NCBI GenBank assembly: GCA_016789905.1
Contig: JAEUQC010000041.1
Coordinates: forward strand, 1-64,000
Source: Bryobacterales bacterium
GTDB taxonomy: Bacteria; Acidobacteriota; Terriglobia; Bryobacterales; Bryobacteraceae
Direction of reading: 5' to 3'
DNA: 64,000 bases
Part shown: piece by piece, positions 43,171-51,493 of the stretch
Layout of the letters: every line of letters begins with the position of its first letter
Position numbering within the stretch: the first letter of the stretch is position 1
The notes under the pieces: model-generated
What the model was told of the DNA's origin: nothing
Database searches by the model: none
Seen by the model: only the letters and a program-made list of their open reading frames with translations
Position numbers and translations under genes: made by a program

Positions 43171-43403
43171 CGAACTTCTACCTCCTTCACTTGTTCCGCT
43201 GTCAGGTCTTTGTAAACCTGTAGCAATTTCAGGAGTTCTCCTACAGAAGTCTTGCTGGAATTTTCCTCATTTTCCAGGTTGTCCATCTGCTTCGCAATCA
43301 TTTTTTTCAGACGTGTCGTGTTCAAGTCGACACTCGTCCGCTTGCTCTTTCTAGCAACGGACTTAGCGTCTCTCTTCTTCTTTCCTTCCACTGTCTCTAA
43401 CAT
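43128..43403 (-). CDS. Small basic/helical protein, candidate small terminase
   Basis: A 91-residue protein, first of the particle block, with CAGGAGGTGAC before its ATG. The N-terminal third is very basic (KKKRDAKSVARKSKRT), which fits DNA binding. The rest is helical (GELLKLLQVYKDLTAEQVKEVEVRWVDRL), which could mediate ring assembly. Position immediately upstream of and overlapping the large terminase suggests the DNA-recognition subunit. There is no recognised helix-turn-helix, so this is an inference. Confidence 0.5.
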   Translation of the reverse strand: MLETVEGKKKRDAKSVARKSKRTSVDLNTTRLKKMIAKQMDNLENEENSSKTSVGELLKLLQVYKDLTAEQVKEVEVRWVDRLRADDESGT

Positions 43404-43600
43404 CTCGCGTCACCTCCTGCCGGGGGCCGCCGGGCGCGGCTAACCTCGACACCCTCACTGTAGCAGCCGCCCGCCAAGCACTTCCGCTATCTAAATTTCC
43501 AAATAATTGAAAATAAACGAAATATATTTATTAAAATAATGTGAACGCTTTTTCCGCGACTTTCAATTTCCGCGAAAAAGGGTGCAAGTGATGTCCGAAG
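43404..43600 (-). promoter_or_regulatory. AT-rich control region upstream of the particle operon
   Basis: The only AT-rich stretch near the block (43487-43550, long A/T runs such as AATATATTTATTAAAATAAT) lies before its first gene. It is flanked by a hairpin at 43548-43580: CTTTTTC and GCG pair with CGC and GAAAAAG, with one bulged C and a 12-base loop. Two direct TTTCCGCGA copies lie within it. A promoter and regulator-binding site are likely here, but no clear -35/-10 pair is visible. The stretch contains no gene. Confidence 0.5.
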
Positions 43601-44131
43601 CTACTCGTGGAGGTCCGCGTTCTCTGTCCGGCCGGCACCGGTGCCCAGCCCAACAGCGCTTCGCAGATACACAATCCCTGGAACGGTGATCGCCATGCGG
43701 CTCTTGTCGTCCATCTCGATGATCTTCTGCGTCTTCATGTACGACATGACGAACGCCGCGCCTTCCCGTTCGATGTTCAGCATCTTTTCCATGTCCAGAA
43801 TGGAAAGAAATCCGCCGCTCGGATTGCGCTTCTTGCAGCGATACAAAAGCCCCAGGATGCGTTGGATCAGCACTTCGTCGCCAAATAGTTCGGCACGCAG
43901 ATCAGCGAGTTCCTCTTCCTCTTCCTGTATCTTGGCAACAGGAGGGGGCGAACCGGCGGCCCGTGGCGATTCTGCCGGTGCGTCCAGTGAAGGAGCCCTC
44001 TCTTCCAAAGCAACGGAACCGTGATCCTCGGGTTCGTGGGTCGATTTGCGGGCTCGGTTCAACAGGCTGAGCAGGTCGACAGATTCCAGGGCCATATTCA
44101 CAATCATCGGCGGAATCGATGGCCCGTACAC
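43601..44131 (-). CDS. Winged-helix-like protein upstream of the particle operon
   Basis: A 176-residue protein of unknown family. The first 80 residues are low-complexity, Pro/Glu-rich and probably unstructured. Residues about 85-160 (EVLIQRILGLLYRCKKRNPSGGFLSI, then FVMSYMKTQKIIEMDDKSRMAITVPGIVYL) read as a winged helix with a helix-helix-wing pattern. It is co-oriented with and directly upstream of the particle block, so it could be its regulator or a DNA-recognition factor. Start GTG 44131 is the longest choice; ATG 44095 is possible. Confidence 0.55.
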   Translation of the reverse strand: MYGPSIPPMIVNMALESVDLLSLLNRARKSTHEPEDHGSVALEERAPSLDAPAESPRAAGSPPPVAKIQEEEEELADLRAELFGDEVLIQRILGLLYRCKKRNPSGGFLSILDMEKMLNIEREGAAFVMSYMKTQKIIEMDDKSRMAITVPGIVYLRSAVGLGTGAGRTENADLHE

Positions 44132-44182
44132 TAGGCAAATTCCCCTAAGCGGAGCCTAAGGCCCCGCCCAGGGGGTAACCCA

Positions 44183-45298
44183 CTACGCCATCGCCTCGCG
44201 CAGCGCACCCAGCAGCATATCGACGTTCGACGCCGTGGATCCTTCTCCCATCAAGCCAATACGGAACACCTGCCCGGCCAGAGGGCCGAAGCCGCCCTGA
44301 ATCTCAATTCCGTGGCGTTCCATCAGTTTCTTGCGCACATCGAGATCGTTTACACCCGCTGGAACCTTCGGCGTGTGCAGCGCCCACATGCGGATGCCCG
44401 GTTGCACCAGCATCTCCATGCCCAACGACTCCAGCCCAGCCACCAGCTTCTCATGGTTTGCCTTATGCCTGGCGTAGCGCGCCTCCACACCCTCTTCCAG
44501 CACCAGCGCCAGCCCTTCGCGCAGTGCGTAGAACATGGAAATCGGCGCTGTGTGATGATAACGGTGCGCGCCCTCGTAGTATTCCGCCAGCAGTTTCAGA
44601 TCCAGATACCACGAGTGGTTCACGCTCGTTCGCGCCTTCAACCGCTCCATGGCCAGCGGCGAACAGGAAATCGGCGACAGGCCGGGCGGGCAGGATAGCC
44701 CTTTCTGGGTGCAACTATAGGCCACATCAATTCCGGTGGCGTCAAGGTTGATTGGCATCGTTCCCAAGGACGTGACGCAATCGGCGATCGTCAACGCGCC
44801 GGCCGCGTGCGCCGCGGCGCAAATCGCCTCTCCGGACGTCGCGACGCCAGTGGAAGTTTCGCCGTGAACGAAAGCGACGGCCTGCGGCTGTTCTTTGCGG
44901 ATAAACTCGGCAGCGGCGGCTTCGTCGAACGACTGGCCCCACGGCGCCTCGTAGCGAATGACCGTGGCTCCCTGCCGGCGGCCCATCTCGCTCATGCGGT
45001 CACAAAAAAATCCGTTCGCGAAGACCACAAACTTGGTGCCAGGTTCCACGAAATTGCTGATGGCCGCTTCCATGCCCGCGCTTCCGGTGCCGGAGATGGC
45101 CATCGTGAAGGCGTTTGCCGTGCCATAGGCGGCCTGGAGACCTGCGCGGATCTCCTCGTTGACCTGGAAGAAAAAGGGGTCGAGATGGCCGACAACCGGC
45201 TTGCCCATTGCTTCATAGACGCGGGGAGCGACTAAGGACGGGCCGGGGCCGAAAAGCAATCGCTTTGGCGGCGCTAACGGGGCGAATGAAGACGACAT
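44183..45298 (-). CDS. Class V aminotransferase (alanine-glyoxylate/serine-pyruvate type)
   Basis: A 371-residue PLP enzyme. ATG 45298 is chosen because the conserved opening PPKRLLFGPGPSLVAPRVYEAMGKPVVGHLDP follows directly. The PLP-phosphate region is SGTGSAGMEAA near 70, ADCVTSLG near 165 holds the cofactor Asp, and the Schiff-base Lys is in YSCTQKGLSCPPG near 190. Family members transfer amino groups between alanine or serine and glyoxylate. It is divergent from hrpB with 15 bases between starts. Confidence 0.9.
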   Translation of the reverse strand: MSSSFAPLAPPKRLLFGPGPSLVAPRVYEAMGKPVVGHLDPFFFQVNEEIRAGLQAAYGTANAFTMAISGTGSAGMEAAISNFVEPGTKFVVFANGFFCDRMSEMGRRQGATVIRYEAPWGQSFDEAAAAEFIRKEQPQAVAFVHGETSTGVATSGEAICAAAHAAGALTIADCVTSLGTMPINLDATGIDVAYSCTQKGLSCPPGLSPISCSPLAMERLKARTSVNHSWYLDLKLLAEYYEGAHRYHHTAPISMFYALREGLALVLEEGVEARYARHKANHEKLVAGLESLGMEMLVQPGIRMWALHTPKVPAGVNDLDVRKKLMERHGIEIQGGFGPLAGQVFRIGLMGEGSTASNVDMLLGALREAMA

Positions 45299-45313
45299 AC
45301 GTTGTAGTTTACC

Positions 45314-47731
45314 TTGAAAGAGGTGATTTCCCTTCCCGTCGACGCGCTTTTGGGCAACTTGCGCGCGTCCCTGCAAAAACATACCTGCGTCGTATTAGAG
45401 GCGCCACCCGGTGCCGGGAAAACGACCCGCGTGCCGCCGGCACTGCTCGACCAAACAACCAAAGAGGTTTGGGTGCTGGAACCACGGCGTTTGGCGGCGC
45501 GTTTGGCGGCGCGCCGCGTAGCCGAGGAAATGGGCGAACGGCTCGCCGAAACCGTCGGGTTTCAGGTTCGTTTCGAAGAGGTGAGCGGGCCCAACACCCG
45601 GTTGCGCTTCCTTACCGAAGGCGTCCTCACCCGCCGAGTGCTTTCTGACCCGCGGCTCGCGGCGGCGGGCGTGGTAGTGCTGGACGAGTTCCACGAACGG
45701 CACCTGGACGGTGATCTCGCGCTCGCCCTATTACTCGAACTGCAACGAACCCGCCGGCCCGATCTGAAGCTAGTCGTGATGTCGGCAACGCTCAATGCCG
45801 CGCCCATCGCGGCTCACATGGGCAACGCGCCGATTCTTCGCAGCGAAGGCAGGCTGTTCCCCGTCACCGTCGAGTGGACGCCCGAAACCGGCGCAGCGCT
45901 GGAGGAACGAGTGGTCAACGGCGTGGAACGATTGGTGCGCCAAGGCCTTACTGGCGACGTGCTCGTCTTCCTGCCGGGCGCGTTTGAAATGCGGCGCGCC
46001 GGGCGCGCGTTGGAGCGCCTTGCCTCGGCGCAGAACCTCATTGTGACCCAACTACACGGAGATCTTTCACCGGAGGAACAGGACCGCGCACTTGCCCCGG
46101 CTACCCGTCCCAAAGTGATTCTCTCCACCAACGTCGCGGAAAGCTCCATCACGATTGAGGGGGTAACGGCGGTGGTGGATAGCGGGCTGGCACGCGTAGC
46201 GATAGACTCTCCTTGGACCGGAATTCCCGCATTGCAAGTAGCCCGCATCAGTCAGGCGTCGGCGAAACAGCGCGCCGGCCGCGCCGGCCGCACGGCGCCG
46301 GGCCGCGTAATCCGGCTCTACACCCAAGAGGAGTTTGTACGCCGCCCGGAGCAGGACCCGCCGGAAATAGAGCGCAGGGAGTTAACCCAGTTACTGCTCG
46401 ACTTACACGGCTGCGGCATCACGGACGCCAATCGTCTCCCTTGGCTCACGCCTCCCCCGCCGGCGGCGAAGGACGCCGCGGAAGAGCTGTTGCATCGATT
46501 GGCGGCGGTGCGGGAAGGCGCGTTAACCCCACTAGGCAGGCGGATGACGCAGCTTCCCTTGCACCCCCGGCTGGCGCGTTTGGTACTGGAGGCGGAAGCG
46601 CACGGAGCCGCGGACGATGGTGCCCGCGCCGCCGCGGTGTTGAGTGCCGGCGAACGTCTGGAAGGCGCGCCGCGCCACCATGTCGAATCCGATTTATTCC
46701 TCCTGCTGGAGCAGCGCTGGCAACCGAATACTTCCAGAATGGTGGAGCAGATTCGCCGCGCCGGCCGGCTGAAACCGGGACGGCGCGATGCGCCGGAGAC
46801 GGCTCTAATGATGGCGGTGGTCGCCGCGTTCTCAGACCGGCTCGGCCGCAAGAAACCGAACGGGGAAATCCTGTTGGCCGGCGGCGGCGCGGCCCAATTG
46901 GCCGATTCTTCCGGCGTGCGGGACGCGTCTCTATTGGTCGCCTTGGACATCGAACATCGCAAGGATAAGGGCCAGCCGCTGATCCGGCTTGCAAGCAGGG
47001 CGGACGCAAACTGGCTGCTCGATCTGTTCCCGGATCGAATGGACTCCCGCGACGGTGTGGAGTGGAATCGCGCCGCGGAACGCGTGGAAAGCGTCAGTGC
47101 CCTCACCTTCGATGGATTCGTCATCGATGAATCGCGCAGCGGCGCGGTGGACATGGAACAGGCGGCCCGGCTGCTGGCGGAAAAGGCCATGGAGGCCGGC
47201 CTCCCGCGCTTCGCCGGCGCCGGCGAATTGGAGAATTTGTTGGCCCGTTGGCGCTTCGCCGCCGCACACGGCGGCCCCACGGCGCCTGATGGGACGGCCC
47301 TCGGCCACGCACTCGCCTCGGCCTGCTATGGCTGTAAGTCATTCGCCGACTTGCGAGCCCTGCTGGGCGATGGCGGACTGCAGCGGGTGTTACTCGACGG
47401 ACTGCCGCCGGGCCAGCGGGAGTTAGTCGATCGGCTGGCGCCGGCCAGAATTCAACTGCCCGCCGGACGCCACACGAAAGTGCAGTATGTGGACGGCCAG
47501 CCTCCCTCGGTTGCCTCCCGTCTCCAGGATTTTTTTGGCATGAAGGAGACGCCCCGCGTCGCTGGCGGCCGGGTAAACGTAGTGGTTCACCTGCTGGCGC
47601 CAAACCAGCGCCCTGTACAAATGACGCAGGACCTGGCCGGCTTCTGGGACCGTCTCTATCCCCAATTGCGCAAGGAACTGGGTCGCCGCTACCCGCGCCA
47701 CGCCTGGCCGGAGAATCCTCTAAACCCGTAG
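45314..47731 (+). CDS. hrpB: ATP-dependent RNA helicase HrpB
   Basis: An 805-residue DEAH-box helicase. The N-terminus has VLEAPPGAGKTTRVPPALL (Walker A, near residue 34), LDEFHERHLDGDLAL (DEFH, near 123), VMSATLNA near 155, STNVAESSITIEGV near 275 and QRAGRAGRTAPGR near 320. The HrpB-specific C-terminus ends with VNVVVHLLAPNQRPVQMTQDLAGFWDRLYPQLRKELGRRYPRHAWPENP, the family hallmark. It starts with TTG 45314. The 3' end overlaps a convergent DUF4259 gene by 12 bases. Confidence 0.95.
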   Translation: MKEVISLPVDALLGNLRASLQKHTCVVLEAPPGAGKTTRVPPALLDQTTKEVWVLEPRRLAARLAARRVAEEMGERLAETVGFQVRFEEVSGPNTRLRFLTEGVLTRRVLSDPRLAAAGVVVLDEFHERHLDGDLALALLLELQRTRRPDLKLVVMSATLNAAPIAAHMGNAPILRSEGRLFPVTVEWTPETGAALEERVVNGVERLVRQGLTGDVLVFLPGAFEMRRAGRALERLASAQNLIVTQLHGDLSPEEQDRALAPATRPKVILSTNVAESSITIEGVTAVVDSGLARVAIDSPWTGIPALQVARISQASAKQRAGRAGRTAPGRVIRLYTQEEFVRRPEQDPPEIERRELTQLLLDLHGCGITDANRLPWLTPPPPAAKDAAEELLHRLAAVREGALTPLGRRMTQLPLHPRLARLVLEAEAHGAADDGARAAAVLSAGERLEGAPRHHVESDLFLLLEQRWQPNTSRMVEQIRRAGRLKPGRRDAPETALMMAVVAAFSDRLGRKKPNGEILLAGGGAAQLADSSGVRDASLLVALDIEHRKDKGQPLIRLASRADANWLLDLFPDRMDSRDGVEWNRAAERVESVSALTFDGFVIDESRSGAVDMEQAARLLAEKAMEAGLPRFAGAGELENLLARWRFAAAHGGPTAPDGTALGHALASACYGCKSFADLRALLGDGGLQRVLLDGLPPGQRELVDRLAPARIQLPAGRHTKVQYVDGQPPSVASRLQDFFGMKETPRVAGGRVNVVVHLLAPNQRPVQMTQDLAGFWDRLYPQLRKELGRRYPRHAWPENPLNP

Positions 47732-48118
47732 CGAATCCGCGATCGATTCCAGCAACCCGGCCCACTCCGGAAACGCATCAGAATCAACCCACGCCTCGTG
47801 CAACTCTGACGCCTCCCCATTGATTTTGGCGAGCGCATCCGATGCTGCGGAGGCGAGCGGCTTGATCTGCGTTTCCCGCCCGCGGAGCCAATCGGCAAGT
47901 TCAGACGGAAGGAGCCTCGCCGTTCGGTCGCACGCCGTCGCCACCAGCGCCGCGGCGGCAACAATCACAGCGCCGTCGGCCGACTCCAGGTATTCGTTCG
48001 CGCGAGCGCGATCAAACGCGGCCGAAATGAACCCTGCCGGGTTGTCCGTCTCTCTCAACTCAAACGCCCACTCGGCGGCATCGTCGTTCCCGAATGCGGT
48101 TGGGTCCCATGCGCCCAT
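47720..48118 (-). CDS. DUF4259-family protein
   Basis: A 132-residue protein. ATG 48118 is chosen because MGAWDPTAFGNDDAAEWAFEL is the family's standard opening. The rest is helical (YLESADGAVIVAAAALVAT) with the usual acidic, Trp-containing ends. The family has no assigned function and is often carried as a lone gene, sometimes thought to be an immunity protein; nothing nearby supports a role. It converges on hrpB. Confidence 0.75.
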   Translation of the reverse strand: MGAWDPTAFGNDDAAEWAFELRETDNPAGFISAAFDRARANEYLESADGAVIVAAAALVATACDRTARLLPSELADWLRGRETQIKPLASAASDALAKINGEASELHEAWVDSDAFPEWAGLLESIADSLRV

Positions 48119-48197
48119 GGCGCAGAGCCTATCACAAAAGGAAGCCGCCGAAACACCGGAGTAGCGCGGGGCAGCCGCGAAGTGATAGCGTTTCCCC

Positions 48198-48995
48198 ATG
48201 ACCTCGGCGCGTATAGCGGCGGCGTTGGCGGCCCTCCTCATTGTGGGGGGCGCGGCGTGGGCGTTCCAGAGCCGCCGGTCCTCGTATATGTACGAGCGGG
48301 AGATGCAGAACCCCGCAGCCGACCCCGATGACGCCGACGTGCCCGGTGAATGGGCCTTCGCCCGCCTGCGCTACCGCTCCGCCGGCGGTTGGCGCCGCGG
48401 TTCCTGGGGGACGGATTCCAACAAAGCCGAGCGCGTCTTCACGCAAGGCGTGCGGCGCCTTACACGCGTCAACGCGCGCAGTGTGGAAGAGATCATCGAC
48501 GTGGACAGCGACGAAATGTACGAGTGGCCCTGGCTCTACGCCGTCGAAGTGGGACATTGGAACTTGAGTGAACCCCAGGCGAAGCGCTTGCGCGACTACC
48601 TCGACCGCGGCGGCTTTTTGATGGTGGACGATTTTCACGGCTCCCAGGAATGGGACGTTTTTATGGACGGGCTCCAGAAGATCTTTCCAGATCGCGTGGT
48701 GATCGACCTGCCGGACGGTGAGCCGATTTTTCATGTCCTCTACAACTTGGACAAGAAGTTTCAGGTGCCGGGCCAGCGATTCATCTATTCCGGCCGAACC
48801 TATGAGCGCGACGGAATTGAACCCCGCTGGCGGGCGATCCTGGACGACAAGGGCCGCGTGCAGGTGGGGATTTGCCACAACATGGACCTGGGCGATGCCT
48901 GGGAGTGGGCCGACGATCCGGAGTACCCGGAGGCCTTTGCCTCGTTGGCCTACCGGATCGGCATCAACTACGTTGTTTACTCCATGACCCATTGA
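48198..48995 (+). CDS. DUF4159-domain exported protein
   Basis: A 265-residue protein with an N-terminal signal or anchor (AALAALLIVGGAAWAF), then a DUF4159 domain: FARLRYRSAGGWRRGSW near 55, WPWLYAVEVGHWNLSEPQAKRLRDYLDRGGFLMVDDFHG near 115-152 and a conserved VGICHNMDLGDAWEWADD near 232. Members occur beside MoxR ATPase and DUF58 clusters in other bacteria, but here it stands alone. It probably acts in the periplasm; activity unknown. Confidence 0.8.
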   Translation: MTSARIAAALAALLIVGGAAWAFQSRRSSYMYEREMQNPAADPDDADVPGEWAFARLRYRSAGGWRRGSWGTDSNKAERVFTQGVRRLTRVNARSVEEIIDVDSDEMYEWPWLYAVEVGHWNLSEPQAKRLRDYLDRGGFLMVDDFHGSQEWDVFMDGLQKIFPDRVVIDLPDGEPIFHVLYNLDKKFQVPGQRFIYSGRTYERDGIEPRWRAILDDKGRVQVGICHNMDLGDAWEWADDPEYPEAFASLAYRIGINYVVYSMTH

Positions 48996-49045
48996 AGCGG
49001 CTAAACCTGAACGCCGGCCGTGGGATGATAAACTTGCAATTGCAC

Positions 49046-49122
<77 letters not shown>

Positions 49123-49134
49123 CTTTAGACACCT

Positions 49135-50634
49135 GTGTCCGGCTACTTCCCTTCCTCACCCATCCCGGCGATCCGCGTCCGCGTCGGCACAGCCAGCACG
49201 GAAGCGCGCGACTATCGCTTCACACAGACGTTTCGCATTGGCCGCGTCGCCGAATGTGAGCTGTGCATTGAGGACCCCCACGTAAGCCGCCAACATGCAA
49301 CGGTGGCCTTTGCCAACGGCCAGTGGTGGGTGCAGGACATGAATAGCGCGAATGGCATCTGGGTGGACGGCCAGAAGGTACAGACGCTCGCGATTAGCCA
49401 GGCCGTCTCTTTCCGCCTGGGAGTGGAAGGCCCGTGGGTCATGATGCAGGCCGAAGTGCCGGCCGCCGCGCCGCAAGCGCCAGTGCAGGTTCCCGCGCAA
49501 CCGCAGCAGCAGCCGGTCGGCGGCGAGACCCGCATGATCGCCAGTTACACCGAAAAGTACCTCACTGGAAACACCGATCAACCGGCGGGCGAGCGGACCA
49601 TGATGATCCGCAAAGCGTTCACGAAGGTTCAGAAGAAGCAGAAGCGCAAATATGGCTGGGTGGTGGCCGGACTGGTGCTGCTGCTGTGCGGGGTCGGAGG
49701 GTTCGCATGGTTCCGGGATCAACAAGTGCGCAAGCAGACGGCAATGGCCCAGGAACTTTTCTATTCCATGAAGGCACTCGACGTCGACATCGCCAACGTG
49801 GAGCGGTTGGTGGCCGAATCGGGCGGGCCGCAGGGCGCCGAACAGATTCGTAAGTTCCGCGAGCGCCGCATGGCGATGGAAAATCAGTACAACAACTTCC
49901 TCTCGGGGCTCAAGATTTATGACCGCCAGCTAAGCGAAGAGGAGCGGCTTATCCTGCGAATGGCCCGCGTGTTCGGTGAGTGTGAATTGACGGCCCCGCC
50001 GGAATTTATCTCCGAGGTCCAGCGCTACATTGGCATGTGGAAATCCTCTTCCCGCTACAAAACCGCCGTCGACCGGGCCGTGGCCAACGGCTACCACGTC
50101 AAAATAGCCAAGGAATTCCTCGACCGCGGTCTCCCGCCCCAGTTCTTCTACTTGGCCATGCAGGAAAGTAACTTCGACCCGTTCATCAGCGGCCCCATGA
50201 CTTACAAGGGGCACGCCAAGGGCATGTGGCAGTTCATCGCTGAAACAGGCGAACGCTACGGCCTGAAAACCGGTCCGCTGTTCGAATTTCCGCGCCCCGA
50301 CCCTGGCGATGACCGGCACAACTGGGAGAAGGCCACTGTCGCCGCTTCGCGCTACATCAAGGATATTTATTCCACCGACGCCCAAGCCTCCGGCCTGCTC
50401 GTCATGGCGTCTTATAACTGGGGCGAGCACCGCATCATCAAACTGCTCCAAACCATGCCCGCCAACCCGAAGGAACGTAACTTCTGGCAGTTACAAGCCA
50501 AATATCGCGACAAATGGCCCAATGAAACCTACGATTATGTCTATTACATCTTCTCGGCGGCCGTAATCGGGGAAAACCCGCGCCTGTTCGGCTTTCCCTT
50601 CGATAATCCGCTCGCGCACCTGGAAAAGCGTTAG
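49135..50634 (+). CDS. FHA-domain / lytic transglycosylase fusion membrane protein
   Basis: A 499-residue protein starting with GTG 49135. Residues about 25-105 are a forkhead-associated domain (FRIGRVAECELCIEDPHVSRQHATVAFANGQWWVQDMNSANGIWVDG) for phosphothreonine binding in the cytoplasm. A Pro/Gln linker leads to a transmembrane helix (GWVVAGLVLLLCGVGGFAWF, residues about 178-197). The outer part ends in a transglycosylase SLT domain with the catalytic Glu in AMQESNFDPFISG near 343 and GMWQFIAETGERYGLK. This couples Ser/Thr-kinase signalling to peptidoglycan cleavage (inference). Confidence 0.85.
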   Translation: MSGYFPSSPIPAIRVRVGTASTEARDYRFTQTFRIGRVAECELCIEDPHVSRQHATVAFANGQWWVQDMNSANGIWVDGQKVQTLAISQAVSFRLGVEGPWVMMQAEVPAAAPQAPVQVPAQPQQQPVGGETRMIASYTEKYLTGNTDQPAGERTMMIRKAFTKVQKKQKRKYGWVVAGLVLLLCGVGGFAWFRDQQVRKQTAMAQELFYSMKALDVDIANVERLVAESGGPQGAEQIRKFRERRMAMENQYNNFLSGLKIYDRQLSEEERLILRMARVFGECELTAPPEFISEVQRYIGMWKSSSRYKTAVDRAVANGYHVKIAKEFLDRGLPPQFFYLAMQESNFDPFISGPMTYKGHAKGMWQFIAETGERYGLKTGPLFEFPRPDPGDDRHNWEKATVAASRYIKDIYSTDAQASGLLVMASYNWGEHRIIKLLQTMPANPKERNFWQLQAKYRDKWPNETYDYVYYIFSAAVIGENPRLFGFPFDNPLAHLEKR

Positions 50635-50682
50635 GCAGGCGCCCCAAATCGCCGATCACAATCCGGACTTTCGCTAAACTGA

Positions 50683-51486
50683 ATGGATGCCCCCAACCAA
50701 GGAACTCAAGTGAGCCTCATCACCCTCACTGTCCTCGGCTCCGGCACCTCCGTCGGCGTCCCATCCATCGGTTGCGATTGCGACGTTTGCACCTCCGCCG
50801 ACCCCCGCGACAACCGCCTCCGCCCTTCGGTCTGGATTCGTTATAACAACCGCGATATCGTCATCGATACTACCCCGGACTTCCGCTACCAGGCGCTCCG
50901 CGTCCGCATCCCAAAAATCGACGCCATCCTCCTAACCCACGGGCACGCCGACCACATCTTAGGGCTCGACGACGTTCGCCCCTTCAATTTCCGCCAGGCG
51001 GGTTCCATACCAGTTTACGGCTCCGGCCCCACACTCGACGTGGTGAAACGAGTCTTCCAGTACGTCTTTTCCGAAGGCGCCAATGAATCCAGCCGCCCAA
51101 AACTTACCACCCATTCCATCGACGAAACTCCCTTCGTGCTCTACGACGAACTCATCACTCCCATCCCACTTCTCCACGGTTCCATGCCCGTTTTCGGGTT
51201 CCGCATCGGCCGGTTAGCCTACCTTACCGATCATAATCGCATCCCCGAACAGTCCATGCCGCTCTTGCAGGGTCTCGATACCCTTTTTCTCGACGCGCTT
51301 CGTTACAAACCACACCCCACGCACTCCACCGTCTCCCAGTCGCTGGCCATCGTCCAGGCGCTGCAGCCCCGCATGACGTATTTCACACACATCTGCCACG
51401 ACCTCGGTCACCAGCGCGCCGAAAGCATGCTCCCCGCAAACGTCCGCCTGGCCTATGACGGGCTCACCGTCACGGTGGATGCCTGA
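50683..51486 (+). CDS. Metallo-beta-lactamase-fold phosphodiesterase, PhnP-like
   Basis: A 267-residue enzyme of the PhnP/RNase Z superfamily. GSGTSVGVPSIGCDCDVCTSADPRDNRLRPS near the N-terminus carries the extra Cys zinc site of PhnP-like proteins, LLTHGHADHILGLDDVR is the metal motif near 86, and YLTDHN and FTHICHDLGH supply the remaining ligands. It probably hydrolyses a cyclic phosphodiester. No phn genes are nearby. GTG 50710, preceded by AAGGA, may be the true start. Confidence 0.85.
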   Translation: MDAPNQGTQVSLITLTVLGSGTSVGVPSIGCDCDVCTSADPRDNRLRPSVWIRYNNRDIVIDTTPDFRYQALRVRIPKIDAILLTHGHADHILGLDDVRPFNFRQAGSIPVYGSGPTLDVVKRVFQYVFSEGANESSRPKLTTHSIDETPFVLYDELITPIPLLHGSMPVFGFRIGRLAYLTDHNRIPEQSMPLLQGLDTLFLDALRYKPHPTHSTVSQSLAIVQALQPRMTYFTHICHDLGHQRAESMLPANVRLAYDGLTVTVDA

Positions 51487-51493
51487 CCCAGCC

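Noticed and set aside
26649-43403. Intact temperate prophage
   Set aside because: No integrase, repressor, replication or lysis gene and no visible att-like repeat at the borders; the tRNA-Arg at 49046 is kilobases away from the block.
43548-43580. Hairpin as an ordinary rho-independent terminator for the 176-residue gene
   Set aside because: On the transcribed strand no T-run follows the stem directly and one base is bulged, so it is kept only as part of the control region.
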